Of a stretch of 64,000 bases of DNA, positions 49,924-57,999 are shown one piece after another. The notes below the pieces were generated by a model. The model had not been told where the DNA came from. It saw nothing but the letters and a program-made list of their open reading frames with translations, and ran no database searches. Each line of letters opens with the position of its first letter. Positions within the stretch are counted from its first letter, which is position 1. The stretch is taken from positions 124,001-188,000 of the forward strand of contig NZ_LMRR01000044.1 in NCBI RefSeq assembly GCF_001426085.1, read 5' to 3'. The position numbers and the translations under genes are program-made. The stretch comes from Rhodococcus sp. Leaf278. Its GTDB lineage: Bacteria > Actinomycetota > Actinomycetes > Mycobacteriales > Mycobacteriaceae.

Positions 49924-50640
49924 TCAGGCAGGTGGGATGAGCAGGTGCACCCTGCCGACGAGTTCCACGGCGGTGTCGGTATCTGCCCCGTCGAATACTG
50001 CGGTGTGGATGCCGCGCATGGCCCCGGTGAGTAGTCGGGCTGCGGCGGACACGTCGGTGGTGCTGTCGATTTGTCCGGCTTCGGCCGCGGAGCGAAGCAA
50101 TTCGGCGATGGCGGCGACGAAGCTGTCGTGCCAATGCTCGGCCGTGCCTTCGGATTTCGGGACGCCGAGATTGCGGAACAGCACGTGTGTGCGCGGTGTC
50201 TCGTAGATGCTCTCGGCGGCGATTCGGAGGAACGTCTGCAGCTGCTGCAGTGGGGTTTCCGGCCAGATGGCGTCGGTCGATCGCTCGTTGATGCGTTCGA
50301 TCAACACGGTGGCGGCGTCGTCCACCGCGGCCTGGAAGAGTTCACGCTTGGTCGGGAAATGGTGGAATGCCGTTCGCGGTGCGAGACCGCATCGGGCAGC
50401 GACACTTTCGATCGTGATGTCCGCGTAGTCGGCGTGCCGAAGCAGTTCCTGGGTGGCCTCGACGAGTCGTGTCGGGGCGGGTCCGGGTTCGTCCGTGGCC
50501 GACGAGCCGGCCCAGCGGTACAGCGTGGTGGTGTGGATGCCCAGCGATTCCGCGACGGCCGCTGGGCTTTCCGAGCCCTCGAACGCCCGCGCCACCGCCT
50601 CGCGGCGATCGGCGAGTGTGAATCTGGAGACCCTGGCCAT
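49924..50640 (-). CDS. TetR-family regulator with an additional N-terminal HTH
   Basis: This 238-residue protein has a normal TetR DNA-binding domain at about residues 55-105 (LVEATQELLRHADYADITIE, then SVAARCGLAPRTAFHHFPTKREL). It is preceded by a second, transposase-like helix-turn-helix (FTLADRREAVARAFEGSESP, then AAVAESLGIHTTTLYRW) at about 7-43. The TetR ligand domain follows. Two DNA-binding units in one chain are unusual. It starts 12 bases after the SDR gene in the same direction, so is the third gene of the NmrA-SDR operon. Twin palindromes lie just downstream, before the aromatic operon it may control. Confidence 0.85.
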   Translation of the reverse strand: MARVSRFTLADRREAVARAFEGSESPAAVAESLGIHTTTLYRWAGSSATDEPGPAPTRLVEATQELLRHADYADITIESVAARCGLAPRTAFHHFPTKRELFQAAVDDAATVLIERINERSTDAIWPETPLQQLQTFLRIAAESIYETPRTHVLFRNLGVPKSEGTAEHWHDSFVAAIAELLRSAAEAGQIDSTTDVSAAARLLTGAMRGIHTAVFDGADTDTAVELVGRVHLLIPPA

Positions 50641-50652
50641 GATCGTGCCAGT

Positions 50653-51438
50653 CTAGTGCAGCATTCGGGCGAGGGCCGGTAGGAGGACTCGTGCGGGGAC
50701 GATGCCTACCATCGCCGCTTGCAGTGCATTGCGACGACCCGAAATGATCTGCGGCCGCGAGCGTTTGGCGTCGAGTGCCGTCATGGCGGTGGTCACGACC
50801 TCGGCTGGTGTCTGGTAGGTGCCGGTGGCTGTGGCCGAGTCGCCGATGACGTCGAAGAATTCGGTGTGGGTGGGGCCGGGATTGAGAGCGAACACTCGGA
50901 CTCCGTGTCGGGCCGATTCGTACCACAGCGACTGGCTGAAGCTCAGCACGAATGCCTTGGCAGCCGCGTACACCGCCAGGGTCGGAACAGGTTGGAACGC
51001 CGTCGTGCTGGCGACGTTGACCACGGTGCCGGATCTGCGGGTGATCATGTCGGGCATGAACGCCGAGCAGATATCCACCACGGCCCGGATGTCGACGGCG
51101 ACGAGGCGCTCGAAGTCGTCGGCGTCGCCGTCGGCGAAAGGCCCTTGGACGGCGAATCCCGCGTTGTTCACCACCAGATCTATGTGTTCGGGGACGATGG
51201 AGCGCAGCCGTCGCCCGCTCGCCTCCTCGGACAGGTCCCAGGGCACTGTTCTACAGCGAACGCCGTACGTCGATTCGAGTTCGTCGGCCAGTTCTTTCAG
51301 ACGATCTTCCCGGCGTGCGACGAGGACCAGATCGGACCCACGGGCGGCCAGCGCTCGTGCGAACTCGGCACCGATTCCGGAACTGGCACCGGTGACCAAC
51401 GAGCGGCCCGGACAGTATCGAGAACCTTTGCGGCTCAT
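50653..51438 (-). CDS. Short-chain dehydrogenase/reductase
   Basis: This 261-residue classical SDR has the cofactor motif VTGASSGIGAEFARAL, the NNAG motif (VVNNAGFAVQGPF) and the catalytic YAAAK in LAVYAAAKAFVLSF with Ser in NVASTTA. The arginine-rich ARREDRL after the second strand favours NADPH. ATG 51438 overlaps the NmrA-like gene by 4 nt. The substrate is unknown; pairing with an NmrA-like reductase and a TetR suggests a xenobiotic or lipid-ketone response. Confidence 0.88.
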   Translation of the reverse strand: MSRKGSRYCPGRSLVTGASSGIGAEFARALAARGSDLVLVARREDRLKELADELESTYGVRCRTVPWDLSEEASGRRLRSIVPEHIDLVVNNAGFAVQGPFADGDADDFERLVAVDIRAVVDICSAFMPDMITRRSGTVVNVASTTAFQPVPTLAVYAAAKAFVLSFSQSLWYESARHGVRVFALNPGPTHTEFFDVIGDSATATGTYQTPAEVVTTAMTALDAKRSRPQIISGRRNALQAAMVGIVPARVLLPALARMLH

Positions 51439-52415
51439 CGGTCGATGCGCCCGAACTCGGCGACGGAGCGGCGCGCGAACTCCTCGTACGAGGAGGGTGC
51501 GTGTCCGAGCAGTGCAGGCAGGACGGTCAGGTCTCCTGCCGGCAGGCCGTGCCCGTCGTAGTGGGTCATCATCGTGCGATAGGCCTCCCGTGCATCGGCC
51601 GGCCAATTCTTCATGTCGCGGGGGTTGGACGCGGCCTGCGCACCGCGTACGAGGTGCCCGACCGAGTTCAGTTTCGTCGATCGCACTGCATGTCCGACGA
51701 CCGAGGCGAGCGCAGGCAGCACGTTCAGCGAGTTCGTCAGCGACGACGGTGGGATGCGGATGGCGGTCACCGGATGGCCCAACACGCGTGACCAGATCTG
51801 TGCCATCTCGTGACGGGTGAGTTCGACCGTCGACAGGTCGTAGGTGCGTCCGGTGTGCGAGGACGGGTTGATCAACACTTGTGCGGCAGCCTCGGCGACG
51901 TCGGCGAGATCGACGACACCCATGACGCTGTCCGGCGAGACCGGGTACGGCATGACTCCCGCTTGCAGAAATTCCCACACTTCGAGGTAGTTCTGCATGT
52001 AGTGCGACGGCCGCAGCACCGTGGTGGGAATTCCGCTGTCGCGCAGCAGTCCCTCGGCGATGTCTTTCTGATGATGGTGCGTCAGCTGATGCAGGTCCGG
52101 ATGGATGACGGAATGGAAGACGATGTGCTGCAGTCCCTTTGCCGGTGCCGTTGCGATCAGATGTTCGATGATCGGTCGCTCGTCGATGATCTGCGTCGGC
52201 GCGGCGTGGTACAGCACATCTGCACCCGTGAGTGCGCTGTCGAGGGTGGAGGTCGACCGTAGATCGCCGACGACGACCTCGGTTGCTCCGTCCCGACGGG
52301 TGGTCGCGGCCTGGCTCTCGTTCTTCACGACCGCGCGAATGGGCACCTTCCGATCGGCCAGTCGTCGGACGAGCAGTCGTCCGACTCCGCCGGCAGCGCT
52401 GGTGACTGTGATCAT
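51435..52415 (-). CDS. NmrA-like NAD(P)H-binding protein
   Basis: This 326-residue atypical SDR opens with MITVTSAAGGVGRLLVRRLA, the GxxGxxG-type NAD(P) loop of NmrA/quinone-oxidoreductase-like proteins. ADVLYHAAPTQII and FHSVIHPDLHQLTHHHQK are characteristic of the subgroup. The catalytic Tyr-Lys pair of classical SDRs is not evident. AAGGAGG precedes ATG 52415, the strongest ribosome site in the region. It is the first gene of the operon, divergent from a TetR gene. Confidence 0.85.
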   Translation of the reverse strand: MITVTSAAGGVGRLLVRRLADRKVPIRAVVKNESQAATTRRDGATEVVVGDLRSTSTLDSALTGADVLYHAAPTQIIDERPIIEHLIATAPAKGLQHIVFHSVIHPDLHQLTHHHQKDIAEGLLRDSGIPTTVLRPSHYMQNYLEVWEFLQAGVMPYPVSPDSVMGVVDLADVAEAAAQVLINPSSHTGRTYDLSTVELTRHEMAQIWSRVLGHPVTAIRIPPSSLTNSLNVLPALASVVGHAVRSTKLNSVGHLVRGAQAASNPRDMKNWPADAREAYRTMMTHYDGHGLPAGDLTVLPALLGHAPSSYEEFARRSVAEFGRIDR

Positions 52416-52466
52416 CGGACCTCCTTGGCGAGTGAGCACGGCGAACCCGGCTCGTTTGCGAATATT

Positions 52467-52483
52467 GCATATTGACTGCATAT
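52467..52483. promoter_or_regulatory. GCATAT direct repeats in the NmrA/TetR divergent promoter region
   Basis: GCATAT occurs at 52467-52472 and 52478-52483, 11 bp apart, about one helical turn. They lie in AT-rich sequence between the NmrA-like gene and the divergent TetR gene. A candidate operator or -10 region for either promoter. Confidence 0.35.
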
Positions 52484-52534
52484 AACGCAAGAGGTCGACG
52501 CAAGACGGGACTGGATCTGCATTACTCTCGGACG

Positions 52535-53161
52535 GTGCCCTCGAACGACGTCGACGATGCTGAGCAGTCACGGCGCGCCCGTCCGCGCCGTGATCGACGC
52601 CAGGCGCTGATCGACGCCGCGATCGAGCTGATCTCCGAGGGTGCCAGTGCAGACATCAGTGCGGCGGCGATCTCGCGCAGAGCCGGTGTGGCACACGGGT
52701 TGTTGTTCTACTACTTCACCGACAAGCAGGGGCTGGTGGACGCCGCCCTCGCCGATGTGCTGGGCAGGTTGTCCGACGCTCAAGGCCCGCAGCCCGAGGA
52801 GCAGACGGTCCGGCGGCGGCTCGAGGGTTTCGTCCGGCGACACATCGAATTCTTGAGGGATCACCGCGCGCTCTACCTGCGGGTGGTGCGTGAGGAGGAA
52901 TTCGGCGAGGCCGGTGTCGAGAGTGCACTCCGACAGGCTCGCGCCGAGGGGGAGCGGCAGGTGGCGGCCCTGGCCGAACTCCAGGATCCGTTGCCACCGC
53001 TGGTCGGTGCTGCGATCTCCGGGTGGACCGGATTTCTCGACCGAACAGCCGACACGTTCTTCGACAAACCGGACATCGACCTCGACGAGTTGGTTGCGCT
53101 GATCGTCGATGCGTTCGAGGCGGTCACCGATTCTGCAACGCGCCGAAGCAACCCCACCTAG
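52535..53161 (+). CDS. TetR-family regulator
   Basis: From GTG 52535 the protein has 208 residues. The helix-turn-helix is ADISAAAISRRAGVAHGLLF followed by YYFTDKQGLVDAAL, at about residues 40-75. The rest is a helical ligand domain (VRREEEFGEAG-like and GWTGFLDRTADTFF). The frame also opens at TTG 52472, but that lies in the probable operator and has no ribosome site. It is divergent from the NmrA-SDR operon and 233 bp upstream of the TPP enzyme gene, either of which it could control. Confidence 0.85.
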   Translation: MPSNDVDDAEQSRRARPRRDRRQALIDAAIELISEGASADISAAAISRRAGVAHGLLFYYFTDKQGLVDAALADVLGRLSDAQGPQPEEQTVRRRLEGFVRRHIEFLRDHRALYLRVVREEEFGEAGVESALRQARAEGERQVAALAELQDPLPPLVGAAISGWTGFLDRTADTFFDKPDIDLDELVALIVDAFEAVTDSATRRSNPT

Positions 53162-53394
53162 ATGATCAGAATTCTCGGCTGCCGGACCATGAAACTGCGC
53201 AGAATGCCCAGATCCGCCGACCTCTATTGCGCAGTCGGCCAGCCTCTGGTCGACTGAGGCCGGTTGCATCACAGACGCGACTGACTCGGCGCTTCGCAAT
53301 CCGAACGCTTGCCTCATGGAGTGACGGGGCCCTATCAGGTCCCGCCACTTCCACTCGACGCAACCTTTCGTCGCCTACCTCAGGAGTGTCCGCC

Positions 53395-55752
53395 ATGACC
53401 AGCCTCAGTCCGTCCACCGGCAATTCGACCGACGGTGATTCGGTCACCGGCGGGCGCGAGACTCTGCACGACATCTCCGAGCGGGTGCTGTGGTTGTCGA
53501 CATCGATGATTCACCACGCCAACCGAATCCGGCCCAATCCGACGGGTCTCAAAGTCGGCGGCCACCAAGCTTCGTGCGCGTCGATGGTCACCATCATGAC
53601 CTCGCTGTGGTTCGAACAGCTCGAGTCCGGCGACCGAGTGTCGGTCAAACCGCACGCGTCGCCGGTGCTGCACGCCATCAACTACCTACTCGGTGAGCTG
53701 GACGAGAAATACCTGACGACCCTACGTTCGTACGGCGGTCTGCAGTCCTACCCCTCGCGCGCCAAGGATCCCGATACCGTCGACTACTCGACGGGTTCGG
53801 TGGGTATCGGTGCAACAGCTCCTATTTGGGGCGCGATGTCGCGTCGGTTCGTCGACTCCGCATTTTCCGGAGACGCCCCGAGTGGGTTTCGCGGACGGCA
53901 GTACTCCCTCGTCGGAGACGCCGAGCTCGACGAAGGCGCTGTATGGGAAGCTGTCATCGATCCCGGCATCGGTGAGTTGGGCGAGATCGTCTGGATCGTC
54001 GACCTCAATCGCCAGTCGCTCGACCGAGTGGTGCCGAACATCGCCGCGGGTCGCCTCGAGAAGATGTTCGACGCCGCCGGGTGGCAGGTCATCACCGTCA
54101 GGTTCGGGCGGTTGCTCGAGAACCTGTTCGCCCGCACAGGCGGTGACGCGCTGCGTCGACGTATCCTCGACATGCCCAATCCCGAGTATCAGCGGTTGTT
54201 GCGCTGCTCGGCGTCCGAGCTACGAGATCGGCTGCCCGGCAGCGGGTCCGATGCCTCAGCGATCAGCGAGCTCATCGGTGACCTCGACGACGTGATGCTC
54301 ACCGAGTCCATTCGCAATCTCGGTGGCCACGATCTCGACGCTCTGCGCGACGCCTACGCACATATCGACGACACCCGTCCCACGGTGATCATCGCCTACA
54401 CCGTCAAGGGCTTCGGTCTCCCCACTCAGGGGCACCCACAGAACCATTCCTCTCTGTTGACGGTCGAGGAATACGCCTCTCTTGCAGACACTCTCGGTAC
54501 GGACGCGGGATCGCCCTGGGGCCGCTTCGACGACGCCAGTGCGGCCGGCCGATTGTGCACCGAGGTTGCCGAACGTCTTCGCCGCGAGCCGGTCTCCATC
54601 AGTCGGCCGCCCGCAGTTCCCACCGACATCGGCCGCACCCCGAAGGGCACGGCCACGACGCAGGCGGCGCTGGGCCGTACCCTGATCGACCTGACGCGTG
54701 AGGCTCCCGAGGCGGCGCGTCGTGTCGTCACGGTCAGCCCCGACGTCAGCTCCACGACCAACCTCGGTGGTTGGGTCAACAAGGTCGGTGTCTGGTCCTC
54801 GGCCGAACGCCACGATTGGTTCGGCGACGACGCCGAGACCATCATGCATTGGCGCGAAGGACCCACCGGTCAACACATGGAACTCGGTATTGCAGAGACC
54901 AATCTGGTCGGTCTGATGGGCGAACTCGGAGCGACCTGGAGTCGTTGGGGTGAGCCGCTGTTCCCGATCGGGGTGATGTACGACCCGTTCGTCGAACGCG
55001 CCCTCGAACCGTGGTCGTACGGCATCTATGCCGGCGGACAATCCATCCTCGTCGGCACACCGTCCGGGGTGACGCTGGCAGCGGAAGGTGGTGCGCACCA
55101 GTCGATCAAGACTCCATCGATCGGTCTGGAGCAGCCGGGGTGCATCTCGTACGAACCCGCTTTCGCCATCGACGTGGAGTGGACGTTGCTCGCCAGTATC
55201 GCCAAGCTGGGCCGCCCCGACGGCACCTCGGCGTACCTACGGCTCTCGACCCGTCCGGTGGATCAGACGTTGGCCGACGTGCCGAGCGATCCGGCGGCCC
55301 GTGAGCGCAGGCGTAAACAGGTGGTGGCCGGTGGCTACCCTCTCGTGCGACGTGACGGTGCCACCGTCACGATCGCGGCAATGGGTGCGCTGATGTCCGA
55401 AGCCCTGGATGCGGCAACACGTTTGGAGCAGATCGGTATTGTCGCGGACGTCCTGTGCATCACCAGTCCCGGCCAGCTCTACCGCGCGGTTCAGGCGCGG
55501 CAGGGGCACGGCGACGCGGAATCGTGGATTCTCGATCAGCTGCTGCCGGCCGATCGAGCGACACCGATGGTGACGGTGCTCGACGGCCATCCGCACACCC
55601 TGGCGTTCCTGGCCACTGTGAACCGCGTGGCATCGACGTCGTTGGGCGTCAGCAATTTCGGTCAGGTGGGATCGCTGGACGAGGTGTACAAGCACCATCA
55701 CATCGACACCGATTCGATCGTCGGCGCTGCGTTGGACGTCACCGGTCATTGA
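53395..55752 (+). CDS. Homodimeric pyruvate-dehydrogenase-E1-like TPP enzyme (transketolase family)
   Basis: This 785-residue protein resembles AceE-type E1 but is about 100 residues shorter than the usual 880-930. The TPP/Mg site GDAELDEGAVWEAV (173-) with DLNRQSLDR (about 203-) matches AceE (GDxEMDE, then NxNxQxLD). STGSVGIGATAPIWGAMSRR and KGFGLPTQGHPQNHSSLL are E1 blocks, and EGPTGQHMELGIAETNLVGLMGELG is the transketolase pyrimidine domain. It would decarboxylate a 2-oxoacid. No E2 or E3 genes are nearby, so the partner acyltransferase is not known. AGGAG lies about 10 bases before ATG. The end overlaps the convergent TetR gene by 7 bp. Confidence 0.87.
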   Translation: MTSLSPSTGNSTDGDSVTGGRETLHDISERVLWLSTSMIHHANRIRPNPTGLKVGGHQASCASMVTIMTSLWFEQLESGDRVSVKPHASPVLHAINYLLGELDEKYLTTLRSYGGLQSYPSRAKDPDTVDYSTGSVGIGATAPIWGAMSRRFVDSAFSGDAPSGFRGRQYSLVGDAELDEGAVWEAVIDPGIGELGEIVWIVDLNRQSLDRVVPNIAAGRLEKMFDAAGWQVITVRFGRLLENLFARTGGDALRRRILDMPNPEYQRLLRCSASELRDRLPGSGSDASAISELIGDLDDVMLTESIRNLGGHDLDALRDAYAHIDDTRPTVIIAYTVKGFGLPTQGHPQNHSSLLTVEEYASLADTLGTDAGSPWGRFDDASAAGRLCTEVAERLRREPVSISRPPAVPTDIGRTPKGTATTQAALGRTLIDLTREAPEAARRVVTVSPDVSSTTNLGGWVNKVGVWSSAERHDWFGDDAETIMHWREGPTGQHMELGIAETNLVGLMGELGATWSRWGEPLFPIGVMYDPFVERALEPWSYGIYAGGQSILVGTPSGVTLAAEGGAHQSIKTPSIGLEQPGCISYEPAFAIDVEWTLLASIAKLGRPDGTSAYLRLSTRPVDQTLADVPSDPAARERRRKQVVAGGYPLVRRDGATVTIAAMGALMSEALDAATRLEQIGIVADVLCITSPGQLYRAVQARQGHGDAESWILDQLLPADRATPMVTVLDGHPHTLAFLATVNRVASTSLGVSNFGQVGSLDEVYKHHHIDTDSIVGAALDVTGH

Positions 55753-56438
55753 CTTGGAGGATCGACCTGCTGGGTGAGAGGCTGGGATGTGGGGTCGAGC
55801 GCTGCGTGTACTCCGCCGCTGTAAGACGTCGGAAGTGCTCGGCTGCACAGCGTTTCGGCTTCAGCGGCGGAGATTCCGAGTGCGCGGAGGACGCGCCTCG
55901 TCGTGTCGTCCACGGTGGCGGTCTCGTCCCGTTCGGGTTGGGCGAGCAGTAGGCGCCCGAGTGACAGCAGGGAACCGGCCACGATGGCGAGGGCGACATC
56001 GGCGTCGTCCACATCGAATCGTCCTTCTGCAGCTGCGGACTCGATATCGCGGCGTGATCGCGGTGCCAAGCCCCCCGCGGCCGCGAAGGCCGCAGCCTCG
56101 GAGTTCAGCAGGACGCGGCTCAGTTGCGGTTCGAGTCGGAAGAGGCGTCCGGACAACCGAAACGACTGAGTGAATTTTTCGACCGGATCGTCCAGGCCGA
56201 CGGTGAGCGAGTCGAGGTAGTCGCCTGCAGATTCGAGGGCCGAGTCGATGGCCGCCTGCCACAGTTCTTCCTTGGTCTCGAAGTAGTTGTAGAAGGAGCC
56301 GTTACTGACGTCGGCGGCTTGCGTGATCTCGAGGACCGGCGCGTTCGTGTTACCGCGCGCCAGGAACCCCTGCGCGGCCGTGATGAGGGCGGCTCTGGTG
56401 CGCGCTTTTCGGCGCTCTACACGGTTGCCTTCGGCCAC
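55746..56438 (-). CDS. TetR-family regulator of the P450 operon
   Basis: The 230 residues have a standard TetR helix-turn-helix (ITAAQGFLARGNTNAPVLEI, then TQAADVSNGSFYNYFETKEELWQ) at about 18-65 and a helical ligand domain. GTG 56438 has GGAG about 7 bases upstream. It is divergent from the P450 gene, and the shared 164-bp region holds two matching 14-bp palindromes, so it very likely represses both itself and the P450 operon. Confidence 0.9.
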   Translation of the reverse strand: MAEGNRVERRKARTRAALITAAQGFLARGNTNAPVLEITQAADVSNGSFYNYFETKEELWQAAIDSALESAGDYLDSLTVGLDDPVEKFTQSFRLSGRLFRLEPQLSRVLLNSEAAAFAAAGGLAPRSRRDIESAAAEGRFDVDDADVALAIVAGSLLSLGRLLLAQPERDETATVDDTTRRVLRALGISAAEAETLCSRALPTSYSGGVHAALDPTSQPLTQQVDPPSQ

Positions 56439-56490
56439 GGTCTGCTCCTGCTCGACGGGTTCGTGAGGTCAGCCTATCTCGAACCGATGA

Positions 56491-56547
56491 TGACGAATTC
56501 GTCAAAAAGCTTGACTGTCGATGCTCTCATGGGTGACGATATCGTCA
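56491..56547. promoter_or_regulatory. Twin 14-bp palindromic operators between TetR and P450
   Basis: TGACGAATTCGTCA (56491-56504) and TGACGATATCGTCA (56534-56547) are perfect palindromes of the form TGACGA-WW-TCGTCA with centres 43 bp apart, about four helical turns. TTGACT (56511-56516) lies between, 17 bp before the second site, so that site would cover the P450 -10 element. Confidence 0.8.
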
Positions 56548-56602
56548 TTAACCGAGTGGGCGAGCGCTGACGGACCCCTCCACGGCGGCACCGAAGGACC
56601 TC

Positions 56603-57805
56603 ATGACAACGAACGCGACCATCCCGCAGTACCGCACCGACATCTATTCCACCGATGCGATCCTCGACCCGTATCCGCACTACGCGACGCTGCGCGAGCT
56701 CGGCCCGGTGGTGTGGCTCCCGCGGCAGCAAGTGTTCGCGATCTCGCGTTACGCGGACTGCAAGGCTGTACTGCTCGATGACGAGACCTTCATCTCGGGT
56801 GACGGTGTTGCGCTCAACCCTGTTGCCAATCGGTTGGGCCGCGGGACGACGCTCAACACCGACGGCGACGAGCATGCAACCAAGCGTTCGGTGCTGGCGC
56901 ATCGGCTCACCCCCAAGGCCGTGCGAAAGATGAAGGCCGCCGTGGAAGAGAAGGCCGAAAGCATCGTCGACGCGGCCCTGCGCCAGAAGTCGATCGACGG
57001 TGTGGACGATCTCGCGACAGCCCTCCCGATGTCGATCGTTCCGGATCTCGTCGGCTGGCCGGAGGATGGCCGCGAGGATCTCCTTCGTTGGGCAGGAGCA
57101 ACATTCGACTCTCTCGGTCCCGTCAATCGGCATTCGGCCAAGGCTGCGAAGGGTGCCGCCGAAATGTTCGCTTTCTCCAGGAAGGTAGTGCGAGAACGAT
57201 CGGTGCTACCCGGGAGCATGGGCGACGACGTTCTGAAAGCCGCGGACGACAACAAGATTCAGCAGTCTGCTTGCCCTGCTCTGATGATCGATTATCTCGG
57301 ACCATCGCTGGATACCACCATCGGAGCGATCTCCGGTGCCCTCGATTTGTTCGCGCGGCATCCCGATCAATGGCAGGCAATTCGGGAGGATCCGGACTTG
57401 ATTCCCAATGCAATCAACGAGGTGGTTCGCTACGAGTCACCGATCCGGGCGTTCTCGCGTCGAGCAGTACGTGATGTCGAGATCGATGGCTCGAGGGTCC
57501 CGAGAGGCGCGCGCGTGTTGGTGGTCTACGCGTCGGCCAATCGCGATGAGCGCGAATGGGATCGGCCCGACGAGTTCGACATCACCCGCGATGCTGCCCG
57601 TCAGCTCGGATTCGGTTCGGGCGTACACGGCTGCGCCGGGCAGGGGCTCGCGCGTTTGGAAGCCCAGACCATGCTGCGAGTACTCGCGCGGCGAGTCGAA
57701 CGAATCGTTGCCACGGGAGTGCCGAAACGGGCCGTCAACAACGTCATTCACCGATACGAACGGCTGCCGCTGGAATTGGTGGCAGCAGAAGGGACACAGC
57801 AATGA
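56603..57805 (+). CDS. Cytochrome P450
   Basis: This 400-residue soluble bacterial P450 has the heme-thiolate motif LGFGSGVHGCAGQGLARLEA with ligand Cys344 and the ExxR in NEVVRYES. The I-helix reads MIDYLGPSLDTTIGAI: Thr is retained, but the usual A-G pair before the oxygen groove is replaced by Leu-Gly-Pro. This may affect oxygen activation or substrate position. ATG 56603 has GAAGGA 5 bases upstream. It is followed, with 4-nt overlaps, by its own ferredoxin and reductase, forming a complete electron-transfer operon. The substrate is unknown. Confidence 0.92.
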   Translation: MTTNATIPQYRTDIYSTDAILDPYPHYATLRELGPVVWLPRQQVFAISRYADCKAVLLDDETFISGDGVALNPVANRLGRGTTLNTDGDEHATKRSVLAHRLTPKAVRKMKAAVEEKAESIVDAALRQKSIDGVDDLATALPMSIVPDLVGWPEDGREDLLRWAGATFDSLGPVNRHSAKAAKGAAEMFAFSRKVVRERSVLPGSMGDDVLKAADDNKIQQSACPALMIDYLGPSLDTTIGAISGALDLFARHPDQWQAIREDPDLIPNAINEVVRYESPIRAFSRRAVRDVEIDGSRVPRGARVLVVYASANRDEREWDRPDEFDITRDAARQLGFGSGVHGCAGQGLARLEAQTMLRVLARRVERIVATGVPKRAVNNVIHRYERLPLELVAAEGTQQ

Positions 57806-57999
57806 GAATCGACGTCGACTGGGATCGGTGCGAGGGCCACGGTATCTGCGCCGAGCAGGCACCGAAGGTGTTCAGCCTCGATGACGAAGGCGAACTGCAT
57901 TATGCGTTCGACGACAACGACATTCCTGACGACCTGGCGGCCTCGGCTCGATCGGCAATCGGCGTGTGCCCGGTCGCGGCGCTGCGAGAACAGGCGTGA
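57802..57999 (+). CDS. P450-associated ferredoxin with CxxHxxC-type cluster site
   Basis: This 65-residue ferredoxin carries CEGHGIC (cysteines 10 and 16 with His13 replacing the central cysteine) and a later CPVAAL cysteine. This is the pattern of actinobacterial P450 ferredoxins with a [3Fe-4S] or His-ligated cluster. The N-terminal RIDVDWDRC and acidic surface segment SLDDEGELHYAFDDND fit docking to the P450. It overlaps the P450 stop (ATGA) and the reductase start (GTGA) by 4 nt each, so all three should be made in ratio. Confidence 0.93.
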   Translation: MRIDVDWDRCEGHGICAEQAPKVFSLDDEGELHYAFDDNDIPDDLAASARSAIGVCPVAALREQA

